Assembly (NCBI GenBank): GCA_025963775.1
Contig: JAOQAD010000019.1
Coordinates: 1-64,000 of the forward strand
Direction: 5' to 3'
Source of the DNA: Bacteroidota bacterium
Lineage (GTDB): Bacteria > Bacteroidota > Bacteroidia > 2-12-FULL-35-15
Length of the DNA: 64,000 nucleotides
Each line of letters starts with the position of its first letter. Positions within the stretch are counted from its first letter, which is position 1. Both the position numbers and the translations under genes were made by a program. Below the pieces are notes generated by a model that was not told the origin of the DNA, did not search any database, and saw only the letters and a program-made list of their open reading frames with translations. Below, in pieces: positions 26,681 to 35,205 of this stretch.

Positions 26681-26780
26681 CCGCGTTCTCGATACATCAC
26701 GCTGAAAAAGCGTGACACTCGAACTGACGGCGCTCATGATGTCACTTCGAGTGCGTAACGCAGTGAAGCGTATCGAGAAG
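26681..26780. repeat. Two oppositely oriented copies of a dispersed repeat
   Basis: Copy A (26683-26733): CGTTCTCGATACATCACGCT, hairpin with AGCGTGA, then CACTCGAACTGACGGCGC. Copy B (26738-26780), inverted: GTCACTTCGAGTGCG ... GAAGCGTATCGAGAAG. They lie between convergent genes and match the repeat at 7446-7497. Confidence 0.75.
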
Positions 26781-26797
26781 TAGACATTACTAAACAA

Positions 26798-28615
26798 TTA
26801 CACCGCAGGCGGAGCTTCCTTCTTATAAAAGTCAATCACCGTTTTCGCTTTTGCTTTTCCGATCACGGCCGCCAGCTCCTCTTCGGTAGCCTCTTTCACG
26901 CGCTTCACGGATTTAAAATGCGAAAGCAGTTTGTTCGCCGTAGTATCACTGATGCCTTTGATCTCTGTCAGCTCTGTTTTCAATGTTCCTTTGTCGCGGC
27001 GCTTGCGGTGGTGCGTAATACCGAACCTGTGTGCTTCATCGCGGATCTGCTGGATGATCTTTAATGTTTCACTGCGCTTGTCGAGGTACATCGGGATGGA
27101 ATCTCCCGGGAAATAGATCTCTTCGAGTTTTTTTGCAATGCCGATAATTCCAACCTTTCCTCTCAGTCCCAATTTTTCAAGGCTTTCAAGCGCAGAGCTT
27201 AATTGTCCCTTTCCACCATCGATCACGATCAGTTGCGGTAAGGATGCATTTTCCTCCAGCACGCGTTTGTATCTCCTGTAAATGATCTCTTCCATCGAAG
27301 CGAAATCATCAGGCCCTTCAACGGTCTTGATGTTGAAATGCCGGTAATCTTTTTTGCTTGGCTTTGTGTCTTTGAATACGGTCATCGCCGCAACAGGATA
27401 TGCTCCCTGGAAATTGGAGTTATCAAAGCATTCGATATGGCGCGGTTCTTCCGTTAAATGCAGGTCTTTCTTCATCTGCTCGAGGATGCGCTTCGTGTGG
27501 CGCTCAGGATCCACGAGGCTTTCCTGCTTTAATTTATCTCTCCTGAAATACTCCACATTGCGTTCGGAAAGCTCCAGCAATTGTTTTTTATCGCCGCGCT
27601 GCGGGACAAAAAATTCCGAACCGGGAAGCTGCAGCTCCAGCTCAAAAGGCACAAGCACTTCTTTGGCGTGGCTTTCGAAGCGCTCACGCAATTCAATGAT
27701 GGCGAGGGTAAGAAGCTCTTCCGGTGTCTCTTCCAGTTTCTTTTTGAGCTCGAGGGTGTGCGACTGTATGATGGAGCCGTTCATGATCTTCAGAAAATTC
27801 ACATAGCCGCTGCGTTCGTCCGTGATGATGGAATACACATCCACATTGGTGATGGAAGGGTTCACCACCGTTGATTTGCTCTGGAATTTTTCCAGCAGGT
27901 CTAATTTTTCTTTTGTTAAAGCGGCTTTTTCATATTGCATCTTCGCCACCTGCTCCTGTAAAATATCTTTCAGGTATTTGGCAACAGAGCTTGCATTTCC
28001 TTTTACAATGTCCTTGATGGCAGCGATCGTCTGGTTATATTCCGCTTCTGTTTCCTTGCCAACACAGGGCGCAGCGCAGTTACCGATGTGGTATTCGAGG
28101 CACACCTTGAATTTTCCTGCTTTGATGTTATCTTCCGTCAGCTGGTAATTGCAGTTGCGCAGGTTGAACAATTGACGGATGAGGTCGAGCACCATGTTCA
28201 TCACGCGCACGGAAGCATAAGGCCCGAAATACAATGAGCCGTCGCGGATCACGTTGCGCGTAGAGAACACCCGCGGAAAGCGTTCATTCTTGATGCAGAT
28301 CCAGGGATAGGTCTTGTCGTCCTTCAGCATCACGTTGTAGCGAGGCTGGTATTTTTTGATCAGGTTATTCTCCAGCAGCAGCGCATCGATCTCGGTGTTC
28401 ACCACGATGTATTTAATGTCTGCGATCTTCCGCACAAGCACCATCGTCTTGCCGTTCTCATGCTGGTCCTTGTTGAAGTACGATGCAACACGCTTCTTCA
28501 GGCTCTTCGCTTTTCCTACATAAATGATCTTGCCCGTATCATCGTAATACTGGTATACACCCGGACTATCGGGAATGCTGCGAAGAAGATTTTGTATATG
28601 TTCGGGCTTTTGCAT
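26798..28615 (-). CDS. uvrC: Excinuclease ABC subunit UvrC
   Basis: 605 residues, the dual-incision nuclease of nucleotide excision repair. N-terminal GIY-YIG nuclease: SPGVYQYYDDTGKIIYVGKA (residues about 17-36). A UvrB-binding helical hairpin lies near 205-245. The C-terminal RNase H-like nuclease has ECFDNSNFQGAYPVAAMTVF and LIVIDGGKGQLSSALE, then two helix-hairpin-helix units near the end (TEIKGISDTTANKLLSHF). Complete, normal length. It joins other repair genes in the window (helicase/PdeM, photolyase, AlkB, Nfo). Confidence 0.97.
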   Translation of the reverse strand: MQKPEHIQNLLRSIPDSPGVYQYYDDTGKIIYVGKAKSLKKRVASYFNKDQHENGKTMVLVRKIADIKYIVVNTEIDALLLENNLIKKYQPRYNVMLKDDKTYPWICIKNERFPRVFSTRNVIRDGSLYFGPYASVRVMNMVLDLIRQLFNLRNCNYQLTEDNIKAGKFKVCLEYHIGNCAAPCVGKETEAEYNQTIAAIKDIVKGNASSVAKYLKDILQEQVAKMQYEKAALTKEKLDLLEKFQSKSTVVNPSITNVDVYSIITDERSGYVNFLKIMNGSIIQSHTLELKKKLEETPEELLTLAIIELRERFESHAKEVLVPFELELQLPGSEFFVPQRGDKKQLLELSERNVEYFRRDKLKQESLVDPERHTKRILEQMKKDLHLTEEPRHIECFDNSNFQGAYPVAAMTVFKDTKPSKKDYRHFNIKTVEGPDDFASMEEIIYRRYKRVLEENASLPQLIVIDGGKGQLSSALESLEKLGLRGKVGIIGIAKKLEEIYFPGDSIPMYLDKRSETLKIIQQIRDEAHRFGITHHRKRRDKGTLKTELTEIKGISDTTANKLLSHFKSVKRVKEATEEELAAVIGKAKAKTVIDFYKKEAPPAV

Positions 28616-28636
28616 CGGGAATTACAAAGATAAAAA

Positions 28637-28672
28637 CAAAAACGCCCTCCCGGTTGTCCGGAAGGGCGTTCA
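28637..28672 (-). terminator. Intrinsic terminator of the PKD-domain protein gene
   Basis: On the minus strand AACGCCCTTCCGG and CCGGGAGGGCGTT form a GC-rich stem with one bulge, followed by TTTTTGTTTTTATC. It sits 17 bases past the stop of the 28689-30368 gene. Confidence 0.85.
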
Positions 28673-28688
28673 TTTATAATTCATGCGC

Positions 28689-30368
28689 TTATTTGCTGAT
28701 AATGATCTTTTTCGTGATCACTTCCTTCTCCGTTTTGATCGTGATGAAGTAGCTTCCGTTCGCTTCCGCGGAAAGGTCGATCGTTTGCTTGCTGTCAGTG
28801 ATCTCGCGGCTCATGATCTTTTTACCGATGATGTTGTACACGCTGATGCTTGCTTTTCCGGCATTTCCGGTAGTAACTGTGAATACGCCGTCAGCAGAAG
28901 GATTCGGGCTGATGTGAACAATTACGCTGTTGCCGTTCTTGCTGATGCCTGTAGTAAGCGCTACTGATGTGAATGTATTGCAGGTCGTGCTGGTGCAGCC
29001 GTTAACGTCTGTCACAGTAAGGCATGCGGTATATGTGCCGTTTGCATAAATGTGGGTTGAGCTTGCGCCTGAGCTGGTATTGACCGGGCTGCCGTCGCCA
29101 TAATTAAGTGAATATATATAGGGAGGACTGCCGCCGGTAGCAGAGCTTGTAAAATTAACGGTGTCATTCATTACAGTATCCATCAGTATTGCGTTCAGAG
29201 GATAGTTGTTCAGGTTCACCTGGAAGGTGTCCACACAGCCGTGGTTGCTGGAAACGATCTCCGTTACGGTAAAGCTTCCGCTTGTACTGAAGGTATGTGA
29301 TGGGTTCTGGATAGCAGACATGTTGTTTGTTCCGCTTGCCGTATCACCAAAATTCCACATCCAGGCAGTGATGCTTCCACCGCTTACAGTAGACATATCG
29401 TTGAACATATAGTTGCCGCTGCACATGCTCATCACGGAAAAGCCTGCAACCGGAAGTGCATACACATGCACCGAATCAGTATACGTATCGGTATTCAGCA
29501 TGTTGTCAACAACAATGAGCGTTACTTCATAATCTCCGGGTGCGGAGTATAAATAAGATGGATTCTGTACTGTGGAAGTTCCTGTTCCATCGCCAAAGCT
29601 CCATGCATAGCTCATAACAGGATTAGGCCCTGTGGTCATGTCCATGAAATCCGTTGAGTCGCCGAGGCAAACATCAGTGCCCGTGAAACCGGCTGTTAAT
29701 AATGGGTTCGCGACAGCGTTACCGTTGATCGTTACGTTATCGATACTGAACGTTCCGCCTGTGCCTTCTGCATTCCATCCGTAAAAGCGGAATGTCCTCG
29801 GGCCGCTTAAGCTGCTGAAAGATGCGCCGCTCAGCGTGATGGTGCTTCCGTTCTGGCTGGTGGTGGTGATGTCTGTATTCAGAAAGAAGACATTGCCAGT
29901 TTGCACGCTCAGGTTCGGATTAGCCGGGCTGATGGATGCAGGCAGATTGGCTGCATAGGCATCTGCATCGGAGCGTACAGCATATGTGCGAACACCTGTG
30001 CCGGAGCGGCCGAAGCTGAAGGTGATGCTGCTCAGTGAAATGGTGTAGCCGGCTGCCGGGCTTACCGTTACTTCATAATATTCGGCTGTGCTTACAGCGC
30101 CTGTAAGATTGGCGTATACGGTTTCGCCGTTGGCTGCACCCAGTGCCCAGTCGGTAAAGGAAAAGCGTGCTGTTGCATTCGGATTGGCGGGAGTTCCCGT
30201 GGCGGAAAAGCTGCCGAATGTTACACCCGTTGCTGCCGGCAACGGTGATGGGTCGCTGATCCCGGAAGTGGTCTTAACACTGTCGAAAGCGTACAAGCCT
30301 GAAAAGCTTTGCGCCTGGGAGCAGATGCTGATAAATGTTGCTACTGCGAATACTGTAATTTTCTTCAT
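28689..30368 (-). CDS. Secreted PKD-domain protein with T9SS type A sorting domain
   Basis: 559 residues. Signal peptide MKKITVFAVATFISICSQAQ (cleavage after residue 20). Residues 21-215 are a beta-rich domain ending FRFYGWNAEGTGGTFSIDNV. Three PKD-like modules follow, with cores SYAWSFGDGTGTSTVQNPSY, AWMWNFGDTASGTNNMSAIQ and YSLNYGDGSPVNTS. The C-terminal 80 residues (HISPNPSADGVFTV ... SVYNIIGKKI ... GSYFITIKTEKEVITKKIII) are the T9SS type A signal that directs export and surface attachment. Monocistronic: its own terminator follows and the pth gene ends 58 bases upstream. Ligand unknown. Confidence 0.85.
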   Translation of the reverse strand: MKKITVFAVATFISICSQAQSFSGLYAFDSVKTTSGISDPSPLPAATGVTFGSFSATGTPANPNATARFSFTDWALGAANGETVYANLTGAVSTAEYYEVTVSPAAGYTISLSSITFSFGRSGTGVRTYAVRSDADAYAANLPASISPANPNLSVQTGNVFFLNTDITTTSQNGSTITLSGASFSSLSGPRTFRFYGWNAEGTGGTFSIDNVTINGNAVANPLLTAGFTGTDVCLGDSTDFMDMTTGPNPVMSYAWSFGDGTGTSTVQNPSYLYSAPGDYEVTLIVVDNMLNTDTYTDSVHVYALPVAGFSVMSMCSGNYMFNDMSTVSGGSITAWMWNFGDTASGTNNMSAIQNPSHTFSTSGSFTVTEIVSSNHGCVDTFQVNLNNYPLNAILMDTVMNDTVNFTSSATGGSPPYIYSLNYGDGSPVNTSSGASSTHIYANGTYTACLTVTDVNGCTSTTCNTFTSVALTTGISKNGNSVIVHISPNPSADGVFTVTTGNAGKASISVYNIIGKKIMSREITDSKQTIDLSAEANGSYFITIKTEKEVITKKIIISK

Positions 30369-30426
30369 GTGGTTTCTTTTTTCTATGATTTAAGATGCAA
30401 TTAAAAAAGGCTTGGTTGCACCGTGT

Positions 30427-30993
30427 TTACTTCTTGTTGTAATTGGTCATTGTCAGCTGCAGCCCAATGGTGGAGAAGCCTTTGATCATGTCGCAGGCCA
30501 TGCTGACCCTTGGTGCGAGCTCTTTTTCCTCTTCCGCGCTCCATTTTCCGAGCACATATTCCACCTGGCGTCCTTTTGAGAATTCGCTGCCTACGCCGAA
30601 GCGCAGCCTTGCATATTCCACGCTGTTGAGCGTTTCCTGGATGTTCTTCAGGCCGTTGTGCCCGCCGTCGCTTCCTTTTCCTTTCATGCGCAGGGAGCCG
30701 AAGGGAAGAGCAATGTCGTCGGTGACAACCAGCAGGTTCTCCTTATCGATCTTTTCCGCCTGCATCCAGTAGTTCACCGCTTTGCCGCTAAGGTTCATGT
30801 AAGTGCTTGGCTTGATCAGGATGAGGGTACGGCCTTTGAACCTTAATTCGGCAACAGCTGCAAGGCGGTCGGAAATAAATTTCAGCCCGTTCTCATTCGC
30901 AAGTGCATCCAGCACTTTAAAGCCGATGTTGTGGCGCGTATTTTCATACTCGCTGCCAATATTTCCCAAACCTGCGATCAAAAATTTACTCAT
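30427..30993 (-). CDS. pth: Peptidyl-tRNA hydrolase
   Basis: 188 residues from the ATG at 30993. An upstream ATG would add eight residues (MNRNPIQF), but family members start at MSKFLIAGLGN. Releases peptides from stalled peptidyl-tRNA. Motifs: GLGNIGSEYENTRHNIGF with the catalytic His, LIKPSTYMNLSGKAV, VTDDIALPFGSLRMKGKGSD then GGHNGLKNI. Complete. Lies behind prs and rplY on the same strand, as often in bacteria, but separated from rplY by a terminator hairpin. Confidence 0.95.
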   Translation of the reverse strand: MSKFLIAGLGNIGSEYENTRHNIGFKVLDALANENGLKFISDRLAAVAELRFKGRTLILIKPSTYMNLSGKAVNYWMQAEKIDKENLLVVTDDIALPFGSLRMKGKGSDGGHNGLKNIQETLNSVEYARLRFGVGSEFSKGRQVEYVLGKWSAEEEKELAPRVSMACDMIKGFSTIGLQLTMTNYNKK

Positions 30994-31058
30994 GAATTGT
31001 ATTGGATTCCTGTTCAAAAGTACAAAATTCAGGGCATTGCATCAATCCCGGGCAAACA

Positions 31059-31085
31059 TAAAAAAACCCCGCGGGTTGCGGGGTT
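31059..31085 (-). terminator. Intrinsic terminator of rplY
   Basis: On the minus strand AACCCCGC, loop AACCC, GCGGGGTT, then a T-run (31066-31059). It lies 21 bases past the rplY stop. Confidence 0.85.
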
Positions 31086-31105
31086 TAATTCATGTTAAGG
31101 ATAAA

Positions 31106-31744
31106 TTATTTTTTTGCAGGAGCAGCAGGTGCTTTTGCAGCGGCAGCAGGAGCAGCTTTTGCAGCAGGAGCCGCAGCGGCAGCTGTAGCATCAGCAACAA
31201 CGGCACGTGTAACCTGAACACTGATCACAGTAACGTTCGGAGCATCCAGCAAAGTAAGTCCGTCGATCTTGATATCTTCAACGCGAACTGAATCGCCGAT
31301 CTTCAATGAATCGATCGCGATGTCGATCGTATCAGGCATTTTTTCAACAAGCCCTTTTACTTTCAGTGTTTTCAGCTTTTTGTTCAGCTTACCACCTTCT
31401 CTTACACCCGGTGAAGTTCCGGTTGTTTTAACCGGGATGTTCATTGTTACAGGCCTTCCTGCAACGATCTCCAGGAAATCAACGTGTAACAGCTGATCGT
31501 GTACCCTGTGGAATTGTGCTTCCTGGATGATCGCATGGTATGTTTTACCACCAACTTCGATGTTCACTGTGTTTACATGTGGTGTGTAGATAAGATCCCT
31601 GAAGTCTGCAGCAAGTGCTGAAAAGTGGATCTGCTCTTTACCTCCGTAAAGTACGCATGGTACTGCCTTTGCATTTCTCAATGCAGTTGCATCTTTTTTC
31701 CCTACGTTCGCTCTTGGCGAACCGCTAATAGATACTGATTTCAT
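31106..31744 (-). CDS. rplY: 50S ribosomal protein L25/general stress protein Ctc
   Basis: 212 residues from the ATG at 31744 (MKSVSISGSPRANVGKKDAT). ATG codons at 31756 and 31813 are in frame but give no family sequence. Binds 5S rRNA. The L25 core (RNAKAVPCVLYGGKEQIHFS) and the C-terminal Ctc beta domain (FLEIVAGRPVTMNIPVKTTG then TSPGVREGGKL) are both present. The tail is an Ala/Lys/Pro-rich stretch (about 30 residues), common in Bacteroidota L25. Downstream of prs by 99 bases; likely co-transcribed with it. Confidence 0.93.
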   Translation of the reverse strand: MKSVSISGSPRANVGKKDATALRNAKAVPCVLYGGKEQIHFSALAADFRDLIYTPHVNTVNIEVGGKTYHAIIQEAQFHRVHDQLLHVDFLEIVAGRPVTMNIPVKTTGTSPGVREGGKLNKKLKTLKVKGLVEKMPDTIDIAIDSLKIGDSVRVEDIKIDGLTLLDAPNVTVISVQVTRAVVADATAAAAAPAAKAAPAAAAKAPAAPAKK

Positions 31745-31759
31745 TTTGTTTTTCATTTT

Positions 31760-31784
31760 GTCCACCGGTTTTGTCCAGGTGGAC
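31760..31784 (-). promoter_or_regulatory. Leader hairpin before rplY
   Basis: GTCCACC (31760-31766) and GGTGGAC (31778-31784) pair over an 11-base loop, 15 bases before the start codon at 31744. Its position in the leader of a ribosomal protein gene suggests possible translational control, without further support. Confidence 0.35.
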
Positions 31785-31843
31785 TGGTTAATTGACTGTT
31801 GCGCCCCAGTCAACGTTATTAATTAATCGGCGCAGTTTCTTAT

Positions 31844-32782
31844 TTACACGCTCGCAATAAAATTCGAGCTGATGGATTCATAATTATGCACACTGTGCAG
31901 CACTTTTGCAAACAGGTCGGCCACCGACAAAACCTTGATCTTCGGGCTTTGCTGTTTCAACGGAATGGTATCGGTAACCACCAGCTCCGTGATCCTTGAT
32001 TTTTCAATGTTCTCGTATGCCTTGCCGGATAATACGGCATGTGTGCAGAAAGCCCTTACGCTGTTCGCGCCCCTGTCGAGCATCATGTCGGCCGCTTTGG
32101 TAAGCGTTCCGCCGGTATCGATCAGGTCATCGATCAGTACAATATCCCTTCCTTCCACTTCGCCGATCACCGTCATGCTCTCGATCACATTCGCTTTTGC
32201 GCGCTGCTTGTAGCAGATCACAATGTCGGATTTGAGGAATTTCGCGTAAGCATTTGCACGCTTGGATCCGCCCATATCAGGCGCAGCCATTGTTAAGTTC
32301 GGGAGGTCAAGCTCCTGGATGTATGGGATGAAAATAGAAGAAGCATATAAATGATCCACCGGGCATTCAAAAAAGCCCTGGATCTGGTCGGCATGCAGGT
32401 CCATGGTGATGATGCGGGTAGCGCCGGCGCTTGCAAGCAGGTTGGCCACCATTTTGGCGCCGATGGCCACGCGCGGCTGGTCCTTGCGGTCCTGGCGGGC
32501 AAAGCCGAAATACGGGATCACGGCGATGATGCGGTTGGCCGATGCGCGTTTTGCAGCATCGATCATGAGTAACAATTCAAAAAGATTTTCAGTAGGGGGC
32601 ATGGTCGACTGGATGATGAACACATCGCTTCCGCGAACGGTTTCTTCATAGGAAGTCTGGATCTCGCCATCGCTGAAGCGCAGGAGGGACACCTTACCCA
32701 GGTCCTGCTTGTAGCTTTGGCTGATGCTTTCAGACAAGGTACGGGATGCGGAACCTGAAAATAATTTTACTTTATGATTCAT
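31844..32782 (-). CDS. prs: Ribose-phosphate pyrophosphokinase
   Basis: 312 residues. Makes PRPP from ribose-5-phosphate and ATP for nucleotide, His and Trp synthesis. Motifs: LLRFSDGEIQTSYEETVRGS, IPYFGFARQDRKDQPR (flexible ATP loop), ITMDLHADQIQGFF, and the PRPP loop DIVLIDDLIDTGGTLTKAAD. Normal length. First gene of the prs-rplY group; a well-formed promoter lies directly upstream. Confidence 0.96.
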   Translation of the reverse strand: MNHKVKLFSGSASRTLSESISQSYKQDLGKVSLLRFSDGEIQTSYEETVRGSDVFIIQSTMPPTENLFELLLMIDAAKRASANRIIAVIPYFGFARQDRKDQPRVAIGAKMVANLLASAGATRIITMDLHADQIQGFFECPVDHLYASSIFIPYIQELDLPNLTMAAPDMGGSKRANAYAKFLKSDIVICYKQRAKANVIESMTVIGEVEGRDIVLIDDLIDTGGTLTKAADMMLDRGANSVRAFCTHAVLSGKAYENIEKSRITELVVTDTIPLKQQSPKIKVLSVADLFAKVLHSVHNYESISSNFIASV

Positions 32783-32803
32783 AACCTTTTTTTATAAGGG
32801 TTG

Positions 32804-32834
32804 CAAATGTAGTAAAATTTGGGCTTTTGACAAA
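32804..32834 (-). promoter_or_regulatory. Bacteroidota-type promoter of prs
   Basis: On the minus strand TTTG (32834-32831), 19 bases, then TACATTTG (32811-32804): an exact match to TTTG-N19-TAnnTTTG. The start codon is 21 bases further on. Confidence 0.85.
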
Positions 32835-32846
32835 GAAAAAGGGCAA

Positions 32847-33416
32847 TCATTTTCGGAGTGTGCGAAGCGTGATCGAATACCTTCCCCGCTTCATTTCTGC
32901 AATGCTGTGCTCCCATTCATCGCGCACCGGGCCCTGCATCACATAGAGCGAGCGGCGCTTTACCGGGATGGAAATGACGAAGCCCCGGCCCTGTTTCGAT
33001 TTGTCGTAAGGGCGCAGCTTAAAGTTGCAGTCGGAAAGCAGCGAAATGCCCGCTATGAGCTCAAAGGGTGGTGCATCGCGGTGCCAGTTGATCACCGATC
33101 CGGGCGGATATTCGGTCACAAGCACTTCTGCGAATTCTTGCGGGATGAATTGTAAATGCCTGGCTGTGGCTTCCAGCAGGGGATGGAGCTGTTCCGGAAT
33201 GGGATTTCCTTTGGAGATGCTCCGGCTGTCGAAGTGGTAATCGTAACCGTAGCTGGCTACCTTGCGTTTGGCCTCGTATCCCCGGAAAAGAAAGGTATGC
33301 AGGCTGAGCGTTGAAATGGTTTGGAGGAGCTCTGTTTCCTCCTGTTCGGTAATGAAATCGGGGAAATAGCTGAAGCCTTCGGGGAAAACGGGCTCGACAG
33401 GGAAGAGGCTGCTCAT
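32847..33416 (-). CDS. alkB: AlkB-like alpha-ketoglutarate-dependent dioxygenase
   Basis: 189 residues. Fe(II)/2-oxoglutarate enzyme that removes alkyl groups from nucleic-acid bases. Iron ligands H112-x-D114 in INWHRDAPPF and H170 in WEHSIAEM; 2-oxoglutarate arginines R179 and R185 in GRYSITLRTLR. ASYGYDYHFDSR matches the substrate-side motif of AlkB proteins. Its start overlaps the end of nfo by 4 bases, so the two are coupled as a base-damage repair operon. The prs promoter lies just past its stop. Confidence 0.92.
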   Translation of the reverse strand: MSSLFPVEPVFPEGFSYFPDFITEQEETELLQTISTLSLHTFLFRGYEAKRKVASYGYDYHFDSRSISKGNPIPEQLHPLLEATARHLQFIPQEFAEVLVTEYPPGSVINWHRDAPPFELIAGISLLSDCNFKLRPYDKSKQGRGFVISIPVKRRSLYVMQGPVRDEWEHSIAEMKRGRYSITLRTLRK

Positions 33417-34261
33417 TTCGTTTTCCGTTTTTTACCTGCGAGCTCCCGCAGCAGGCGGATGTTCTTTTTATCGGCATCGTTCTCTTTCGAAGTTTCAAGC
33501 ACTTTCGGGACATGCGGGAAATTCTTCATAATGTATTCAAAAGGCGCAAGGCCCAGCAATCCTTCGCCGATATGCGCATGCCTGTCGAGCCGGCTGCCCA
33601 GCCCGCCTTTGGAATCGTTCAGGTGAAAACAGAGCAGCTTTTCAAGCCCGATCCGCTGGTCGATCTCCTTAAAAAAGTTATCAATGCCTTTTTTATCGCG
33701 GATATCATACCCGGCAGCGAAGGCATGGCAGGTGTCGATGCAGATCCCGATGCGTTTGGATTTAATATGATCCACCAGCGCCGCAATGTTTTCAATCTTT
33801 CCGCCAACGCTGCTGCCTTGTCCGGCCGTGTTCTCCAATACTATTTTAACGGGATTTCCCTTTGTGGCCTGAAGCACTTTTTTGATGCGGTCGCCGATCC
33901 GTTCGATCGCAACAGGCATCGGCTGACTCCCGGCAGCACCGGGATGCAGCACGGTATGGCTGAGCCCGAGCACCCGGCAGCGTTCAAGCTCCATCGCCAG
34001 CGAGAGCATGGATCTTTGCGCGATCTCTTCATTTTCAGAACCAAGGCTGATGAGGTAAATGGCATGTGAAAAGGCCTGCTTCACGCCGTATTGCACACAG
34101 GCTTTGCGGAAAGCAAGGCCTTCTTCCGGGCTGACTGTCTTTTCAGCCCAAACGCGCTGGTTCTTGCTAAATACCTGGATCGCATCGATGCCGAGGCGAT
34201 GTGCCTCTATGGCTGCGTTGGGATATCCTCCTGAAATTGATACGTGTGCACCTAAAAGCAT
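33413..34261 (-). CDS. nfo: Endonuclease IV (deoxyribonuclease IV)
   Basis: 282 residues from the ATG at 34261 (MLLGAHVSISGGYPNAA). An upstream ATG at 34312 would add 17 residues with no family match. Zinc-dependent AP endonuclease of base excision repair. Metal-site motifs: GAHVSISGG, SHAIYLISLGS, HTVLHPGAAG, IVLENTAGQGS, GICIDTCHAFAAGYD, CFHLNDSKGGLGSRLDRHAH and KVLETSKEND. Overlaps alkB by 4 bases. Divergent from the dienelactone hydrolase gene. Confidence 0.96.
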   Translation of the reverse strand: MLLGAHVSISGGYPNAAIEAHRLGIDAIQVFSKNQRVWAEKTVSPEEGLAFRKACVQYGVKQAFSHAIYLISLGSENEEIAQRSMLSLAMELERCRVLGLSHTVLHPGAAGSQPMPVAIERIGDRIKKVLQATKGNPVKIVLENTAGQGSSVGGKIENIAALVDHIKSKRIGICIDTCHAFAAGYDIRDKKGIDNFFKEIDQRIGLEKLLCFHLNDSKGGLGSRLDRHAHIGEGLLGLAPFEYIMKNFPHVPKVLETSKENDADKKNIRLLRELAGKKRKTK

Positions 34262-34339
34262 GCAGTAGCTGCAGAAAAAAAGGTGCCAGTGAGAAAGCAG
34301 TTCCTGGCACAATCTGTTGAATTATCCCTTTCTTATTTT

Positions 34340-34347
34340 TAGCTTTG
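34340..34347 (+). promoter_or_regulatory. Possible -7 box of the dienelactone hydrolase gene
   Basis: TAGCTTTG fits TAnnTTTG and lies only 4 bases before the ATG, implying a leaderless or nearly leaderless message. The -33 region (TTGA at 34317-34320) is weak. Confidence 0.45.
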
Positions 34348-34351
34348 CAGT

Positions 34352-35134
34352 ATGAAAAAGATCCAGCTACTAATGATACTTGTTACAGGTGTAATAAGCT
34401 CACAGGCGTTCTCACAGGGAACCGGCCTTAAATACAAAGATGATACAACAAACCTGAAGGGTTACTACGTCCATGCTTCCGTGAAGCAGGCTAAAAAACT
34501 TCCTTCCATACTCATTATCCATGCCTGGATGGGCATCACGGAGCATGAAAAAACCTCTGCCGACCGTCTTGGCAAATTGGGCTACAATGTGCTTGTAGCG
34601 GATATTTACGGTGAAGATATTCATCCTGCCGATGCAAAAGAAGCAGGCGCCCTTGCAGGATTTTATAAAAAGAATTATACGGTCTACCAGTCGCGGATCA
34701 AAGCTGCTTTAAAAGCACTGGAAGCGCAGGGCAACGAGGCAGGAAATGTGGTGGTGATGGGTTATTGCTTTGGAGGCACAGGTGCTCTTGAAGCGGTGCG
34801 TGCAGGCTTTCCGGTAAAGGGCATTGTTTCCTTTCATGGCGGACTGGGCAAGGATTCATTAAGGGCGAATGTACCGGTAACAGCGAAAGTATTGATCCTT
34901 CATGGCGCCGATGATCCCTATGTGCCGGCGCATGATGTAAAGCAGTTCCAGCAGGAAATGCATGATGGCAAAGGCGACTGGCAAATGGTGTATTATGCGA
35001 ATGCTGTACATGCATTCACCGATCCGGCTGCGGGAAATGATAACAGCAAAGGAGCGGCCTACAATAAGCTGGCGGATGAGCGCTCCTGGAAAGCGATGCT
35101 TGTGTTCCTGGAAGAAGTGGCCGGCAGTAAATAA
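34352..35134 (+). CDS. Secreted dienelactone hydrolase family protein
   Basis: 260 residues. Signal peptide MKKIQLLMILVTGVISSQAF then SQ. Alpha/beta hydrolase with the dienelactone hydrolase triad: nucleophile C139 in GYCFGG, D188 in GADDPYVP, H220 in NAVHAFTDP. IIHAWMGITEHEKTSADRLG is the family's oxyanion region. Its natural substrate is unknown; periplasmic members may act on esters or lactones. Monocistronic, between divergent nfo and the tRNA-Leu gene. Confidence 0.9.
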   Translation: MKKIQLLMILVTGVISSQAFSQGTGLKYKDDTTNLKGYYVHASVKQAKKLPSILIIHAWMGITEHEKTSADRLGKLGYNVLVADIYGEDIHPADAKEAGALAGFYKKNYTVYQSRIKAALKALEAQGNEAGNVVVMGYCFGGTGALEAVRAGFPVKGIVSFHGGLGKDSLRANVPVTAKVLILHGADDPYVPAHDVKQFQQEMHDGKGDWQMVYYANAVHAFTDPAAGNDNSKGAAYNKLADERSWKAMLVFLEEVAGSK

Positions 35135-35159
35135 GAAAACATTAAAAAGCAGGCAGGTT

Positions 35160-35189
35160 TTTGCTATTCGAAAACATTTCGTAGTTTTG
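35160..35189 (+). promoter_or_regulatory. Promoter of tRNA-Leu
   Basis: TTTG at 35160-35163, 18 bases, TAGTTTTG at 35182-35189; the mature tRNA begins 17 bases later. Confidence 0.65.
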
Positions 35190-35205
35190 CAGCCCGCTTA
35201 CAAAT

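Noticed and set aside
26561-26797. Minus-strand frame containing SAVSSSVTLFQRDVSR
   Set aside because: It is translation of the dispersed repeat; the likeness to the LolA-like protein's N-terminus comes from the shared repeat, not from a gene.
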